DNA from: Acidobacteriota bacterium
Lineage (GTDB): Bacteria > Actinomycetota > Acidimicrobiia > Acidimicrobiales > RAAP-2
Direction: 5' to 3'
Assembly: GCA_018971385.1 (NCBI GenBank)
Contig: JAGXAY010000014.1
Location: forward strand, 1 to 35,054
Length of the DNA: 35,054 nt
Below are positions 34,041 to 35,054 of this stretch, one piece after another (position 1 is the stretch's first letter; each line of letters begins with the position of its first letter). A program made the position numbers and the translations under genes. Below the pieces are notes generated by a model. The model was not told the DNA's origin. It searched no databases and saw only the letters and a program-made list of their open reading frames with translations.

Positions 34041-34185
34041 GTGCTACTTGAGGAGGTAGCACCTTGCGTAGGCATCGTTGTTTCCCAAGCTATAAGTCTG
34101 CTGAGCGAAAACCGTCTCTGGATTCGGAGACTGGATCGAAGTTCGCGAGGCGCTCAGCCGCGCGCATACTCGACCCGAAGTGGCC
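34041..34185. other. Non-coding stretch before the insertion sequence, with a hairpin
   Basis: GTGCTAC and GTAGCAC (34041-34062, 8-nt loop) form a 7-bp stem right after the tiny open frame. No T tract follows, so a terminator is doubtful. The rest shows no coding signal and probably is the sequence flanking the left end of the insertion sequence. Confidence 0.3.
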
Positions 34186-34253
34186 TGATCCCGTTGAACT
34201 GATCCACTAGTTGTGCGAGTCCCGAGGCTCCAAAATGGAGCCAGGAGGACAGC

Positions 34254-34532
34254 ATGAAACAGAAGCGCCACAGCCCCGAGCAGGTGATCCGAAAGCTCGC
34301 CGAGGGTGAGAAGTTGCTCAACCGCGGTGAGGACATCGGCGAGGTCTGCCGCCAGCTCGAGATCACCGAGTCGACCTGGCACCGCTGGCGCAATCAATAC
34401 GGCGGCATGAAGGCCAACGACGCGAAGAAGCTCAAGGAGCTCGAGAAGGAGAACACCCAACTCAAGCGCATCGTCGCGAACCAGGCGCTCGACATCGACA
34501 TGCTGAGGCACATCGCCGAGGGAAAATTCTGA
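34254..34532 (+). CDS. IS3-family transposase OrfA
   Basis: A 92-residue DNA-binding subunit. Residues about 5-50 form a helix-turn-helix (RHSPEQVIRKLAEGEKLL...GEVCRQLEITESTWHRWRNQYGG), followed by a leucine-zipper-like coiled coil (KKLKELEKENTQLKRIVANQALDIDMLRHIAEG). The ATG at 34254 has a perfect AGGAGG 5 nt upstream, next to a hairpin that could mask it. The frame ends GGA AAA TTC TGA, and the A-rich run is where a -1 frameshift into OrfB would occur. Length is normal for the family. Confidence 0.93.
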   Translation: MKQKRHSPEQVIRKLAEGEKLLNRGEDIGEVCRQLEITESTWHRWRNQYGGMKANDAKKLKELEKENTQLKRIVANQALDIDMLRHIAEGKF

Positions 34533-35054
34533 CCCCGAACCGTCGTCGTCAAGCGGTCATTGAGCTTGAGACACGGTTCGGGGTTTCTGAGCGTCGGGCC
34601 TGCGCCGTGGTTGGCCAGAGCCGCTCCACCCAACGACTCGCCGTCGTTGTCCACGAGATCGACGAGCAGCTGCGCGCGTTCCTGCGCGAGTTCGCGACGA
34701 AGCACCCCCGCTGGAGCTGGCGACGGGCCAATGACGCCCTGCGTGACGAAGGCTGGCGCGTCAACCACAAGTAAGTCCAGCGCCTGTGGCGTGAGGAGGG
34801 CTTGAAGGTGCCCTATCGCAAGAAGAAGAAGCGTCTCACCGGCATCGGCGTCCAGGTCGGAGCGATGCGCCCGATTCGACCCAACGTCATCTGGGCGATG
34901 GACTTTCAGTTCGACCAGACGAGCGACCTTCGCACGATCAAGATGCTCAACATCATCGACGAGTTCACCCGGGAGTGCCTGGCGATCGATGTCAGTCGCT
35001 CGATCACGGCTGACGACGTCGTCAACCGCCTCGACCAACTCGCGAATGATCGAG
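34526..35054 (+). pseudogene. IS3-family transposase OrfB (integrase domain), interrupted by a stop codon and cut by the window end
   Basis: The -1 frame after OrfA encodes a typical OrfB: an HTH_21-like N-terminal region (RRQAVIELETRFGVSERRAC...HPRWSWRRANDALRDEGW), then VQRLWREEGLKVPYRKKKKR and the start of the DDE integrase core with the first catalytic aspartate in IWAMDFQFDQT. A TAA at 34772-34774 interrupts the frame between NHK and VQRLWREEGL, where family members have Lys or Arg; one base change from AAA would explain it. The remaining sequence is in frame with no further lesion up to 35054. The copy is probably inactive unless supplied in trans. Confidence 0.82.

Larger units (their letters stand above)
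34186..35054 (+). mobile_element. IS3-family insertion sequence, right end beyond the window
   Basis: Two consecutive transposase frames, OrfA and an OrfB in the -1 frame, are the hallmark of IS3-family elements; OrfA looks like the IS407-type subgroup. The left end is not certain. The segment TGATCCCGTTGAACTGATCC beginning at 34186 looks like a terminal repeat, but the right end needed to prove it is outside the window. A hairpin GGCTCC-AAAAT-GGAGCC (34226-34242) directly precedes the orfA ribosome-binding site, an arrangement that insertion sequences use to limit expression from outside promoters. Confidence 0.8.

Noticed and set aside
34041-34062. Hairpin after the tiny membrane-protein frame as an intrinsic terminator
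   Set aside because: The stem is only 7 bp with mixed bases and is followed by CTTGCGT, not a T tract.

Overview
The window is a high-G+C bacterial chromosome segment from an actinomycete-type organism (Actinomycetota; a non-mycobacterial lineage such as Acidimicrobiia is my guess). The main reason is gene order: rho, rpmE, prfA, prmC, tsaC, wecA-like, small atpI-like gene(s), atpBEFHAGDC, then murA, is the order I know from Mycobacterium and its relatives. MurA carries the mycobacterial-type Asp instead of the fosfomycin-target Cys, the ATP synthase delta subunit is long with a duplicated N-terminal domain, GTG starts are frequent, and several promoters sit so close to the start codon that leaderless mRNAs are likely.

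Layout. 1-7.4 kb: Rho, ribosomal protein L31, release factor RF1 and its methylase PrmC, tRNA threonylcarbamoylation (TsaC), RpiB, serine hydroxymethyltransferase, and an undecaprenyl-phosphate sugar-1-phosphate transferase, in tightly packed, often overlapping genes. 7.4-14.9 kb: the complete F-type ATP synthase operon, preceded by two small AtpZ/AtpI-type membrane proteins. 14.9-19.5 kb: a CBS-domain protein, a small thioredoxin-fold protein preceded by a perfect 25-nt palindrome, GlpX fructose-bisphosphatase, MurA, the MeaB GTPase and a small membrane protein. 19.6-22.5 kb: assimilatory sulfate reduction, cysDN on the minus strand and cysH divergent; this CysH lacks one of the four cysteines expected for the iron-sulfur cluster. 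22.5-24.3 kb: a membrane protein of unknown function, tRNA-Ala(CGC), a YCII-type protein and another small membrane protein. About 640 nt without a recognisable gene follow.

25.0-27.2 kb: an ECF-type sigma factor followed by a membrane-anchored protein with a collagen-like Gly-X-Thr/Ser tract, probably a sigma/regulator pair. 27.2-32.9 kb: an SOS mutagenesis locus. A SRAP (YedK/HMCES-type) abasic-site protein is divergent from a tightly coupled imuA'-imuB-dnaE2 operon, and a LexA-type box overlaps the imuA' start codon. The ImuB is strikingly short: the finger and little-finger segments of the Y-family fold appear to be missing, while the clamp-binding motif and C-terminal tail remain.

32.9-35.05 kb: a visibly more AT-rich accessory stretch with a secreted protein, a possible tiny membrane protein, and an IS3-family insertion sequence that runs off the window. 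Its second reading frame holds an in-frame stop.

The points most worth a second look are the mini-ImuB mutasome, the three-cysteine CysH, the sigma factor/collagen-like protein pair and the 25-nt palindrome. All family assignments come from reading motifs; no database search was possible.
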